From Andeanibacterium sp035497315 (GTDB lineage: Bacteria > Pseudomonadota > Alphaproteobacteria > Sphingomonadales > Sphingomonadaceae), in NCBI GenBank assembly GCA_035497315.1, contig DATJDU010000070.1:1-64000 (forward strand): 64,000 nucleotides of DNA, read 5' to 3'. The position numbers and the translations under genes are program-made. The notes below the pieces were generated by a model, which saw only the letters and a list, made by a program, of their open reading frames with translations, ran no database searches and was not told where the DNA came from. Of this stretch, positions 1 through 8,093 are shown one piece after another. Each line of letters starts with the position of its first letter. Positions within the stretch are counted from its first letter, which is position 1.

Positions 1-264
1 AGCGGACTAAGCTGGGGCGCGGCCTTTGCGGCGATCAGCTCCGTCCCTGCGGAAATCAGCGGCATACCCGGCATGGGCGTACTGAAGGCAGGCGCCGCAG
101 GCGATGTGGTGATCTGGGACGGCGACCCGCTGGAACTCGGCTCAGCCCCGATGCGCGTGTTCGTGGACGGAGTGGAACAGCCGCTGGAAAACCACCAGAC
201 CAAACTGCGCGACCGTTATCGTACACCGCAGGAAGGCGCCTTGCCCAAGGCCTATGATTGGTGA
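1..264 (+). CDS. Amidohydrolase family protein, C-terminal fragment
   Basis: The reading frame is open from the first base and ends at TGA 262-264, giving 87 residues of a protein whose start lies outside the window. It carries the usual closing module of imidazolonepropionase-like amidohydrolases: a G-x-L-K-A-G-x-x-G-D-V-V-I-W-D-G-D-P-L strand pair (about residues 25-43 of the fragment) followed by a V-F-V-D-G-V-E strand, which builds the small beta-sandwich flanking the metal-dependent TIM barrel. The metal ligands are not in the window, so substrate and metal cannot be judged. Family members in these bacteria are often exported, but the signal region is not visible. The next gene begins 23 bases downstream on the same strand. 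Confidence 0.8.
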   Translation, partial: SGLSWGAAFAAISSVPAEISGIPGMGVLKAGAAGDVVIWDGDPLELGSAPMRVFVDGVEQPLENHQTKLRDRYRTPQEGALPKAYDW

Positions 265-287
265 GATGATCGCGGGCGAAGGAGCCT

Positions 288-977
288 ATGATGGACCCGT
301 CGCTCATCTCGCTGATTGCCGCTTCGACTGCCTTCACCGGTTGGCATTTCGTATTGTCCCATCCCTTGCGCGCGCCGCTGGTTCGCGGGCTGGGTGAGAA
401 GCCATTCCTTGGCCTCTATTCGCTGGTCGCCCTGGCCAGCATGGTGTGGATGGTGCTGGCCTTTCGTGCTGCACCGCCGGGTAGTGGCGGCGTGACCGGC
501 CCGCTGGGCGATGTCCTGTGGGCAGCGGCCAGCCTGCTTACGCTGGCGGCGCTGGTGCTGCTGTTTGGATCGTTCCGTGGCAATCCCGCCTTGCCCGATA
601 CATCTGCGGAAAAGGTCGCCGCTGCCAGTCCGACAGGCGTCTTTGCCGTGACCCGCCATCCGATGATGTGGGGCATCGCCCTTTGGGCCGTGGCCCATAT
701 CCTGATCGGCTGGAGTGCACGCACCACCATCGTCGCCACCGCAATCCTGATCCTCGCCCTCGTCGGCAGCCATCTGCAGGACCGCAAGAAGGCCGCGCTG
801 ATGGGCATGGCGTGGACGCAATGGGAAGCCCGGACGAGCTTCTGGCCACGCTGGAGCAGGCTGGCCTCGGTAGGCCTCCCGCTATGGCTGGTCGCCCTCG
901 TCCTGTGGCTGGCGGCAACTTACGGCCATATCCATGCGGCGGGCGTTCCGGCGGGGATCTGGAGGTGGGTGGGGTAA
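288..977 (+). CDS. NnrU family integral membrane protein
   Basis: A 229-residue very hydrophobic protein with about six membrane segments. The pattern fits the NnrU family: an early F-T-G-W-H-F segment with a conserved His, and T-R-H-P-M-M-W-G near residue 125. NnrU proteins are named for a gene near nitrite/nitric-oxide reductases and are related to the plant zeta-carotene isomerase Z-ISO, which binds heme b through membrane histidines. No denitrification gene is nearby, so a role in nitrogen oxide metabolism is not supported here; a heme-binding membrane isomerase or sensor is equally possible. ATG codons stand side by side at 288 and 291. The gene ends 49 bases before the convergent dxs. 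Confidence 0.8.
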   Translation: MMDPSLISLIAASTAFTGWHFVLSHPLRAPLVRGLGEKPFLGLYSLVALASMVWMVLAFRAAPPGSGGVTGPLGDVLWAAASLLTLAALVLLFGSFRGNPALPDTSAEKVAAASPTGVFAVTRHPMMWGIALWAVAHILIGWSARTTIVATAILILALVGSHLQDRKKAALMGMAWTQWEARTSFWPRWSRLASVGLPLWLVALVLWLAATYGHIHAAGVPAGIWRWVG

Positions 978-1000
978 CAACGATCCCCATACACCAACAT

Positions 1001-1020
1001 CCGTTCGTCCTGAGCTTGTC
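1001..1020. repeat. Dispersed intergenic repeat, copy 1
   Basis: Between the convergent ends of the NnrU-like gene and dxs lies CCGTTCGTCCTGAGCTTGTC. A second copy in the opposite orientation is at 49838-49866 and agrees at 18 of these 20 positions. From general knowledge, this is a short repeat commonly met between genes of sphingomonad genomes. Its function is unknown. Confidence 0.6.
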
Positions 1021-1026
1021 TCGGAT

Positions 1027-2949
1027 CTAAGCCCGCGCCTCTTCCACTCCAGCTGAATTGTGCCGCAGGGCCTTCAGCACCGTATCAACGATACCGCCCG
1101 CATTGAGGCCCGCTTCATCATATTGCTTTTCCGGTGAATCCTGATCCTGGAAGATGTCCGGCAGACGCAGTGTGCGGATTTTGAGACCACTGTCCGTCAG
1201 CCCTTCGTCGCTGGCCATGGTCAGCACATGGGCGCCAAGGCCACCGATGGAGCCTTCCTCCATCGTCACCACCACTTCATGCGTGGCGATCAGGCGGCGG
1301 ATCAATTCACTGTCCAGCGGCTTGGCGAAGCGCAGATCGGCCACTGTGGTGGACAGGCCCTTCGCCTCCAGCTGGTCGGCAGCCTTGAGCGCTTCGGCGA
1401 GACGCGTGCCGAGCGAGAGCAGGGCGATCTTCGTCCCTTCACGCACCACGCGGCCCTTGCCGATTTCGAGCATCTGCGGGACTTCGGGAAGCTCAACCCC
1501 CACGCCATTGCCGCGCGGATAGCGAAAGGCGATCGGCCCCGCATCGTAACAGGCGGCGGTGTGGGTCATGTGGACCAGCTCCGCCTCATCGGCCGCAGCC
1601 ATGACGACGAAATTAGGCAGGCTGGCGAGATAGGTCACGTCGAAGCTGCCGGCATGGGTCGCCCCATCGGCGCCCACCAGCCCAGCACGGTCGATGGCGA
1701 AGCGCACGGGCAGATTCTGGATCGCCACATCGTGCACCACCTGATCATAGGCGCGCTGGAGGAAGGTGGAATAGATAGCGCAAAAAGGCTTCATGCCCTG
1801 CGCGGCAAGCCCGGCGGCGAAAGTGACGGCGTGCTGTTCGGCGATGCCGACATCGAAGGTCCGCTCCGGATAGGCGGCCGCGAATTTGTCGAGCCCGGTG
1901 CCCGACGGCATGGCCGCCGTGATCGCGCAGATCCGGCTGTCCTTCGCGGCTTCGGCCATCAGCGCCTTGGCGAAAACGCCGGTATAGGAGGGCGGGCCGC
2001 CCGCGCTCTTGGTCTGTTCGCCGGTGATGACGTCGAACTTCTGGACGCCGTGATATTTGTCCGCGCTCTGTTCGGCCGGGGCATAGCCCTTGCCCTTCTG
2101 GGTCACGACATGGATCAGGCAAGGGCCTTCCGCTGCGTCGCGCACATTTTCCAGCACCGGCACCAGTTGGTCGAGATCGTGGCCGTCGATGGGCCCCACA
2201 TAATAGAAGCCCAGTTCCTCGAACAATGTGCCGCCCATCGCCATGCCGCGCGCGAATTCGTCCGTCTTCTTGGCGGCGCGATGCAGCGGGGCGGGCAGGC
2301 GGCGGGCGAATTTCTTGGCCAGATCGCGCAGGCCCAGGAATTGAGCGGAAGAAACCAGCCGCGCAAGATAGCCTGAAAGCCCGCCCACCGGCGGCGCGAT
2401 CGACATGTCATTATCGTTGAGGATGACGACGAGACGATTACCGGCAGCCTCGGCATTGTTCATCGCCTCATAGGCCATGCCCGCGCTCATCGCGCCGTCG
2501 CCGATCACCGCGATGGCCTTGCCCGGCGTGCCTGCCAGCTTGTTGGCGGTGGCAAAGCCGAGGCCAGCCGAGATCGAGGTAGAAGAATGGGCCGCGCCGA
2601 ACGGATCATAGTCGCTCTCGCTGCGCTTGGTGAAGCCCGACAGGCCGCCGCCCTGACGCAATGTGCGGATACGGTCACGCCGGCCGGTGAGGATCTTGTG
2701 CGGATAGGCTTGGTGGCCCACGTCCCAGATCAGCCGGTCATCCGGCGTGTTGAACACATAATGGATTGCCACCGTCAGTTCGACCACGCCCAGCCCCGAA
2801 CCGAGATGGCCGCCTGTGGAACCGACGGCAGAGATCATTTCCCGCCGCAATTCGTCCGCCAGCTGGCGCAACTGGCCCGGCTTCAACTGGCGCAGATCGG
2901 CGGGAATATCGACCGTGTCGAGCAGCGGCGTTGCAGGTGGATTGGACAT
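1027..2949 (-). CDS. dxs: 1-deoxy-D-xylulose-5-phosphate synthase
   Basis: This cytosolic thiamine-diphosphate enzyme condenses pyruvate and glyceraldehyde 3-phosphate, the first step of the MEP route to isoprenoids; its product also feeds thiazole (thiG at 48.8 kb) and pyridoxal synthesis. The 640-residue length is standard. Visible features are the G-G-H-L-G-S substrate/cofactor histidine at residue 48, the ThDP motif starting G-D-G-A-M at 150 and closing with the N-D-N region near 178, a transketolase pyrimidine-binding domain in the middle (F-D-V-G-I-A-E-Q-H-A near 370) and a transketolase C-terminal domain. It is a single gene, convergent with the NnrU-like gene. The start has no nearby in-frame competitor. 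Confidence 0.98.
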   Translation of the reverse strand: MSNPPATPLLDTVDIPADLRQLKPGQLRQLADELRREMISAVGSTGGHLGSGLGVVELTVAIHYVFNTPDDRLIWDVGHQAYPHKILTGRRDRIRTLRQGGGLSGFTKRSESDYDPFGAAHSSTSISAGLGFATANKLAGTPGKAIAVIGDGAMSAGMAYEAMNNAEAAGNRLVVILNDNDMSIAPPVGGLSGYLARLVSSAQFLGLRDLAKKFARRLPAPLHRAAKKTDEFARGMAMGGTLFEELGFYYVGPIDGHDLDQLVPVLENVRDAAEGPCLIHVVTQKGKGYAPAEQSADKYHGVQKFDVITGEQTKSAGGPPSYTGVFAKALMAEAAKDSRICAITAAMPSGTGLDKFAAAYPERTFDVGIAEQHAVTFAAGLAAQGMKPFCAIYSTFLQRAYDQVVHDVAIQNLPVRFAIDRAGLVGADGATHAGSFDVTYLASLPNFVVMAAADEAELVHMTHTAACYDAGPIAFRYPRGNGVGVELPEVPQMLEIGKGRVVREGTKIALLSLGTRLAEALKAADQLEAKGLSTTVADLRFAKPLDSELIRRLIATHEVVVTMEEGSIGGLGAHVLTMASDEGLTDSGLKIRTLRLPDIFQDQDSPEKQYDEAGLNAGGIVDTVLKALRHNSAGVEEARA

Positions 2950-3058
2950 CGGCCCCTGTTACTCCAAGGTCAAAGCGCTGTCGAACGGTTGGTGAAGAGT
3001 CGCACTATCGGGCAGTTTCCGGCGGCCAGTTTCTGTCAGGCAGGTTCGACGGGCGGTT

Positions 3059-3523
3059 TCAGGCCGCGCAGCTATCGCACAACCCGCGCAGTTCCACCAC
3101 CGGGCGAACATCTGCAAAACCGTTTTTCTGCCCGGCCTCGCGCAGGCTGCCAGTAAGCCGATCATCGTCGAAATGGGCGGCAAGGCCGCATTTATCGCAG
3201 ATCAGGAAGATGCAATCATGGCGGCAGCCGGGATGAGTGTTCGCCAGATAGGCATTGGCGCTCTCGATCCGGTTGGCGAGATTGGTGCGCACGAACAGAT
3301 CGAGGATGCGATAGACGCTGTTGGCCGCCACGCGCTTGCCCCTGCTGGCCGAAAGGCTCTCGGCAATGTCATAGGCTGAAGCAGGTTTGTCATAGGCCGC
3401 AAGCGCCCCGAACACATCGGCACGCATGTCGGTCCATTGTTCGCCTGCCTGAATAAGCGCAGCGCGCGCCGCGTCTGTCAGCTTGGCGCCTGAATGTTCG
3501 TGATGATGATGATGCCCGGCCAT
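3059..3523 (-). CDS. zur: Fur family transcriptional regulator, zinc type (Zur-like)
   Basis: A 154-residue Fur-family DNA-binding repressor. A winged-helix domain (about residues 15-90, with A-N-S-V-Y-R-I-L-D recognition helix) is followed by the dimer/metal domain with two structural-zinc pairs, C-D-K-C at 109-112 and C-D-S-C at 149-152. The closeness to Zur rather than Fur is inferred from these pairs and the missing H-H-D-H iron motif. The N terminus carries five consecutive histidines plus one more (residues 4-8 and 10), unusual and suggestive of extra zinc binding. An in-frame ATG 17 codons upstream would add a hydrophobic stretch not typical of the family, so the start at 3523 is preferred. 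A candidate target site exists at merC (50314-50330). Confidence 0.88.
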   Translation of the reverse strand: MAGHHHHHEHSGAKLTDAARAALIQAGEQWTDMRADVFGALAAYDKPASAYDIAESLSASRGKRVAANSVYRILDLFVRTNLANRIESANAYLANTHPGCRHDCIFLICDKCGLAAHFDDDRLTGSLREAGQKNGFADVRPVVELRGLCDSCAA

Positions 3524-3583
3524 GAACAGGATATAGGGATAGCCGGCGCCCGCCGCAATCATGCGTGCAGGCAAGCCTGCAGG

Positions 3584-4270
3584 TCAGCCGGTCTTGAAGG
3601 CGGAGCTGTAAAGGCTGGGGAACATCTTCTTCAGCGCCGCAACCTTCGGCTTGTCCCACCGGACGATATAGCCCTGATTGGGATTCTTCTGCATGAAGTC
3701 CTGATGATATTGCTCGGCCGGGTAGAAGGCCTTGTAACCCTCGACCTTCGTGACGATCGGGGCTTTCCACACACCGGATTTGCCCATCTGCGCCAGATAG
3801 GCGCGGGCAACCTTCGTCTGCTCCGCATTGAGCGGCACCAACGCACTGCGATATTGCGTGCCGTGGTCCGGCCCCTGGTAATTGAGTGTCGTGGGATCGG
3901 CGCCGACCGAAAAAAACACACGCAGCAGCTGATCGTAGCGGATCACCTTGGGATCATAGGTTACCTTCACCGCCTCGGCATGGCCGGTGCCGCCACCGCT
4001 GACCGTCTTGTAGGCGGCATCGGCCTTGCTGCCGCCGTGATAGCCCGAAACCGAGCTGGAAACTCCCTTGAGATGGCTGAACACAGCCTCAATCCCCCAG
4101 AAGCAGCCGCCCGCGAAAATCGCTGTCTGCAGGCCGCTTTCCTTCGCCGCGACTTTGGAGGCGGGGGCAAGCACCGCTTCCTCGGCAGAGGCGGGCTGGG
4201 TACAGGCAGCGGCAAAAAGCAGCGATGCCGCGAAGAGGAGGGACTTACCGGGTTTCTTGTGATTTATCAT
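3584..4270 (-). CDS. msrA: Peptide-methionine (S)-S-oxide reductase MsrA, exported
   Basis: Reduces the S-epimer of methionine sulfoxide in oxidised proteins. The active-site G-C-F-W-G-I motif is at residues 55-60 with catalytic Cys56, followed by V-S-G-Y-x-G-G and G-H-A-E-A-V blocks typical of the family. Residues 1-29 form a signal peptide ending near P-A-S-A, with Cys23 close to a lipobox but lacking the usual Leu at -3, so the mature enzyme should act outside the cytoplasm. The start at 4270 is shared by an ATGA overlap with a 34-residue membrane ORF upstream, suggesting coupled translation. The frame stays open further upstream, but that would bury the signal peptide. Confidence 0.95.
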   Translation of the reverse strand: MINHKKPGKSLLFAASLLFAAACTQPASAEEAVLAPASKVAAKESGLQTAIFAGGCFWGIEAVFSHLKGVSSSVSGYHGGSKADAAYKTVSGGGTGHAEAVKVTYDPKVIRYDQLLRVFFSVGADPTTLNYQGPDHGTQYRSALVPLNAEQTKVARAYLAQMGKSGVWKAPIVTKVEGYKAFYPAEQYHQDFMQKNPNQGYIVRWDKPKVAALKKMFPSLYSSAFKTG

Positions 4271-4371
4271 ATGATCAGACTCGGGCTGGCGATGGCGATG
4301 ACAACGCCAAGCGCCCCCAGGCCGAAGCCGATTGCAAATGAGCGATAAAGGTCGGCTGTGAAGATGCCCAT
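4267..4371 (-). CDS. Short single-pass membrane protein, 34 residues
   Basis: ATG at 4371 opens a 34-codon frame ending in TGA at 4267-4269, where the stop overlaps the msrA start as ATGA. The peptide is M-G-I-F-T-A-D-L-Y-R-S-F followed by an uninterrupted hydrophobic stretch (A-I-G-F-G-L-G-A-L-G-V-V-I-A-I-A, about residues 13-28), so one membrane helix with a short polar N terminus. The evidence for coding is the 4-base overlap, the Gly/Ala membrane segment and its match to a type of tiny ORF I recall in related genomes. The Shine-Dalgarno region is weak. Function is unknown; it could simply feed ribosomes into msrA. Confidence 0.55.
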   Translation of the reverse strand: MGIFTADLYRSFAIGFGLGALGVVIAIASPSLII

Positions 4372-4584
4372 GAGGGATGTCTTTCAGGTCTTCGCGATCG
4401 TTCGATCGATTGTCTAACGCAAAAAGCATTGCCCGGGCGTGAACAGACGCGCGTGCTGCCTTTTCGGGGCGCGAGGTCGGAACGGGGCGGGGCGGACTCA
4501 AGAGAAGAATCCGTGAACCGCCCCGATTCCACGATGAACGGCGCCGAATGCTACGATAGCCGCGCCTGGATCAGTGACCCTTGA
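4372..4584 (-). promoter_or_regulatory. Intergenic: purH 3' end and msrA operon promoter region
   Basis: 213 bases without a convincing gene. Just after the purH stop the minus strand holds two copies of CACTGATC in direct orientation (about 4569-4588), and a GGGGCGG / CCGCCCC inverted repeat spans about 4487-4529, enclosing some 22 bases; it has no T-tract, so it would be a poor intrinsic terminator. The msrA promoter must lie here but I cannot pick clear -35/-10 boxes. Confidence 0.4.
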
Positions 4585-6216
4585 TCAGTGGCGGAAATGG
4601 CGCATCCCGGTAAAGACCATGGCAAGGCCGGCTTCGTCGGCAGCGGCAATCACCTTGTCATCGCCCATTGCTCCGCCCGGCTGGATCACTGCCGTCGCGC
4701 CCGCTTCGGCCGCAGCCAGCAGCCCGTCGGGGAAGGGGAAGAACGCGTCCGACGCCACTGCGCTGCCCACGGTGCGCGCCTGCGGCCAGCCCGCTTCCTC
4801 CGCAGCTTCGCGCGCACGAATCGCGGCGATGCGCGAGGAATCGCGCCGGTTCATCTGGCCCGCGCCGATGCCCGCCGTCACGCCATCCTTGGCATAGACG
4901 ATGGCATTGGACTTCACATGCTTGGCCACCGTCCAGGCGAACAGGCAGTCCTTCAGCTCCTGCTCGGTCGGGGCGCGCTTCGTCACCACCTTGAGATCGG
5001 GCAGGGTAATTTCGCCATTGTCGCGGCTCTGTACCAGCAGGCCGCCGGCGATGGTCTTCAGCGTGAAGCCCGGGCGCGCCGGATCGGGCAATTCGCCGGT
5101 CAGCAGCAGGCGCAGGTTCTTCTTCCGGGCGAAGATCGCGCGAGCGGCTTCGTCCGCGCCGGGGGCGATCACCACTTCGGTGAAGATCGCGGTGATGGCT
5201 TCCGCCGTCGGCCCGTCGAGCGGGCGGTTGACCGCCACGATGCCGCCAAAGGCGGAAATCCGGTCGCAATCGAAGGCGGCATTATAGGCATCGAGCAGGC
5301 TGCCTGCCTGCGCCACGCCGCAGGGGTTGGCGTGCTTGACGATCACCACCGCCGGATCGCCACCCCGGAACTCGCTGACCAGTTCCAGCGCTGCGTCGGC
5401 ATCGTTGAAGTTGTTGTAGGACAGTTCCTTGCCCTGCAATTGTTCGGCCTGGGCGATGCCCTTCACGCTGCTGGCCTGCGGCAGATAAACCGCTGCAATC
5501 TGGTGCGGATTTTCGCCATAGCGGAGCTCCGCCTCGCGCCTGAAGGCGATCGGGAGCGTGTCCGGGAAGGGCGTTGCCTTGAGTGCTTCGGCCCCCAGCG
5601 GATTGCTGTAGGCATCGCCAAAAGCGAACCAGTTGGCGATCGCCGCATCATAGGAAGCAGTGCGGGCATAGGCCTTGCCGGCCATGCGAATCCGGAATGC
5701 CAGCGAGGTAGCGCCGCCGGTTGCGTCCATTTCCGCGATCACTTCGGCATAGTCGGCCGGATCGGTGAGAATCGTGACGAAACCGTGGTTTTTCGCGGCG
5801 GATCGGACCATGGACGGCCCGCCGATGTCGATATTCTCGATCACTTCGTCGCGCCCGGCGCCGCGGGCTACAGTGGCCTCAAAGGGATAGAGATTGACCA
5901 CAACGAGGTCTATCGCGCCGATAGAGTGTTCTGCCATGGCCGCAACATGCTCGGCATTGTCGCGCACGGCGAGCAGCCCGCCATGGACCTTGGGGTGCAG
6001 GGTCTTGACCCGGCCGTCCATCATTTCGGGAAAGCCGGTCAGCTCCGAAATGTCCATCACCGCCAGGCCTGCCTCGCGCAGCGCCTTGGCCGTGCCTCCG
6101 GTGGAGACCAGTTCCACCCCATGCCGCGCCAGTGCCTGGCCCAGCTCCACCAAACCGCCCTTGTCGGACACTGACAGCAGCGCCCGTTTGATCGTGATCT
6201 CGCTCACCGGATTCAT
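4585..6216 (-). CDS. purH: Bifunctional AICAR transformylase / IMP cyclohydrolase
   Basis: Catalyses the last two steps of de novo IMP synthesis. The N-terminal methylglyoxal-synthase-like cyclohydrolase domain begins I-K-R-A-L-L-S-V-S-D-K and continues to about residue 195; the C-terminal AICAR transformylase domain holds the K-H-A-N-P-C-G motif near 260. Length 543 is slightly above the usual 525-530. The start at 6216 is fixed by an ATGA overlap with the stop of the heparinase-like gene, so purH is the third gene of an rpe - heparinase-like - purH operon on the minus strand. In-frame codons upstream would run into the heparinase gene and are rejected. Confidence 0.97.
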   Translation of the reverse strand: MNPVSEITIKRALLSVSDKGGLVELGQALARHGVELVSTGGTAKALREAGLAVMDISELTGFPEMMDGRVKTLHPKVHGGLLAVRDNAEHVAAMAEHSIGAIDLVVVNLYPFEATVARGAGRDEVIENIDIGGPSMVRSAAKNHGFVTILTDPADYAEVIAEMDATGGATSLAFRIRMAGKAYARTASYDAAIANWFAFGDAYSNPLGAEALKATPFPDTLPIAFRREAELRYGENPHQIAAVYLPQASSVKGIAQAEQLQGKELSYNNFNDADAALELVSEFRGGDPAVVIVKHANPCGVAQAGSLLDAYNAAFDCDRISAFGGIVAVNRPLDGPTAEAITAIFTEVVIAPGADEAARAIFARKKNLRLLLTGELPDPARPGFTLKTIAGGLLVQSRDNGEITLPDLKVVTKRAPTEQELKDCLFAWTVAKHVKSNAIVYAKDGVTAGIGAGQMNRRDSSRIAAIRAREAAEEAGWPQARTVGSAVASDAFFPFPDGLLAAAEAGATAVIQPGGAMGDDKVIAAADEAGLAMVFTGMRHFRH

Positions 6217-8093
6217 CCCATTCGCTTGAGCAGCCAGGAGAAGCTTCCCCCGCCGCGCGATACCATTCCTTGCAGCACCAATTGCTGGATCGGCTGCGGC
6301 CTTCCGCCGCCATCGACCCACAGGCTCTCCTCGACCGCCAGCTCACCTTCTTCCAGTGCACCGGCCCCGGCCGCGAATTGCCAGTAGCTTCCATCCGGCA
6401 GGGCGAGCCCGGCGCCCTTGCCGTTTTCCGACAGGCCCAGTTCCACCCCCGGTCCGACATGGAAGCGAATCGCGAAGGGCACTTTGCCGCGCTTGCCCTT
6501 GCGGCCAACCGGAATCAACAAATCTTCCCCGCGCAATTCGCTGCCATCGTCGCGCAGGATCAGGATGCGACGGTGGATCAGGCCATAGCGCTGGGCATAG
6601 CCGTCATGGCTAGCCTCGATCCTGGTGGCCGAGGCGCCCTTTTCGTCCTGCATCATCCGCCGGTCGAGTTCGACCTCGCTCACGCCCGATCCGATCTTGC
6701 CATTGATCAGCACGGCCGTGGAATTCACATCGTCCAGCACCAGGGTAGAATGGGCCGCCGTTGCGCGCAGCCCGCTTTCGATCCGCATCGGCACCTGCCC
6801 GCCGGCAAAACCCGCGCCGCCGCAATTGACGATGATCCGCTGCCCCCGGTCCGAAAGTTCGAAGGCCAGAGTGGAGGCACAGCCGCTGCGTGTGTGGCGG
6901 GCCAGCGGCGGCGGGGCGGCATCGATCTGCAGCACCGCCTTGCCGGCCGTCGCCCGCTGATAGCCCCATTGGCGCGCATCCCTTAGCGGGCGGGTGCGCA
7001 CTCCGCTTGCTTCCACCAGCCCGGCGATCACCTCGGCCGGAACCGCGCCCGCGCCCTGCCAGCTGCCCAGCGAACCATCGCCATGGGTCAGCGCGAGCAG
7101 CGGGGGGACGAGCATTTGCAGCATCGCATCCACAGCCTCGGGCGGATCGCGGCGGGTGGCGCGATAACAGGCGGAAAGATCCACCAGCAGGCCGATCGCC
7201 TCCATCTGCGCCAGCGGGCTGCGCGACAGCACGCCGCCATCGTCGCCCACCAGTTCGCCCAGCGCCTTGATCAGCCCGGCCTCGCCATACAGGCGGCGCG
7301 GCTTGCCAGCGGGCAGCAGCAGCCCGGCCGCCACGATGGCGCACCAGCCGGCCGTTTCGCCCAGCCGGTCTTCCGCCCGCAGCACCGCGCGGTCGAGCCA
7401 GCGGGCCGTATCGTTCATGGCCGCGAGCATCCGCCCGCGCAGCGCCTTGTCGGTGCCGGACAGGATCAGCGGCGCATGGACCAGCCATGCCAGCAGCCGG
7501 TGCCCGGCATTGCCCACGCTCCAGGCCGGGCCTTTGCCGATACGGGGATTGGCATCCAGCCAGGCGGCCGCAATCCGTTCCGCCGCAGGCGTACATTGTT
7601 CGCGCGGTGCGCTGGCGGAAAGATCGCGCAGCCAGCCAAAGCCATGGGCCGCCCGCTCGAAAGGCGGGGTGAGCCGCGCGGCAGGCGTGAAATCCATCTG
7701 CGAGATCGGGGCCTTCACCCCATGGATCAGGAAATGCCCGGCCCGCAGCGCCACTCCGGCAACCCGGTCGCCCGGCAGCGGGCTTTCGACCGTGGCCAGC
7801 AGGCGCGGCTTGGCCGGCTTGCGGAACGGCGCGGCAATGGCCGAACCCGGAACGCCCAGCCGATAGGCCATCCGCATCAGCTTTTCGCCCGCGCTGAGCG
7901 CCGGGGGCTGGATATCGGCAAGAACGATCGCGCGGCTCGGCTCGATCAATTCGCCCGGCGGTGTTTCCGGCTCTCCCGCCTGGGCAAGCGGTTCCAGATT
8001 ATCAGGAGCAAGTGGCAAGGCCATCGAGGAATCCCGCGACGCAGGGTCGCCATCAAGCGCGAGGCGCGGCTGACTGGCGACCTGGTCCGTCAT
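6213..8093 (-). CDS. Heparinase II/III family protein
   Basis: A 626-residue protein with an all-helical toroid-like half (about 110-370) and a beta-sandwich half of the heparinase II/III type (about 400-600, including the G-C-A-S-T-L-A-F-E and H-S-T-L-V-L-D-D-V-N-S segments). The family normally cleaves uronic-acid polysaccharides in the periplasm by lyase chemistry. No signal peptide is visible: the N terminus is polar and acidic for about 65 residues, so the protein appears cytoplasmic or exported by an unrecognised route. It begins within an ATGA overlap with rpe and ends within one with purH, tying it to pentose-phosphate and purine genes. Substrate unknown; the polysaccharide role is a family inference only. 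Confidence 0.85.
   Translation of the reverse strand: MTDQVASQPRLALDGDPASRDSSMALPLAPDNLEPLAQAGEPETPPGELIEPSRAIVLADIQPPALSAGEKLMRMAYRLGVPGSAIAAPFRKPAKPRLLATVESPLPGDRVAGVALRAGHFLIHGVKAPISQMDFTPAARLTPPFERAAHGFGWLRDLSASAPREQCTPAAERIAAAWLDANPRIGKGPAWSVGNAGHRLLAWLVHAPLILSGTDKALRGRMLAAMNDTARWLDRAVLRAEDRLGETAGWCAIVAAGLLLPAGKPRRLYGEAGLIKALGELVGDDGGVLSRSPLAQMEAIGLLVDLSACYRATRRDPPEAVDAMLQMLVPPLLALTHGDGSLGSWQGAGAVPAEVIAGLVEASGVRTRPLRDARQWGYQRATAGKAVLQIDAAPPPLARHTRSGCASTLAFELSDRGQRIIVNCGGAGFAGGQVPMRIESGLRATAAHSTLVLDDVNSTAVLINGKIGSGVSEVELDRRMMQDEKGASATRIEASHDGYAQRYGLIHRRILILRDDGSELRGEDLLIPVGRKGKRGKVPFAIRFHVGPGVELGLSENGKGAGLALPDGSYWQFAAGAGALEEGELAVEESLWVDGGGRPQPIQQLVLQGMVSRGGGSFSWLLKRMG

Noticed and set aside
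1228..2376. 382-codon open frame opposite dxs
   Set aside because: It is the antisense shadow of the dxs coding sequence, which has complete catalytic motifs. The translated text has no family features.
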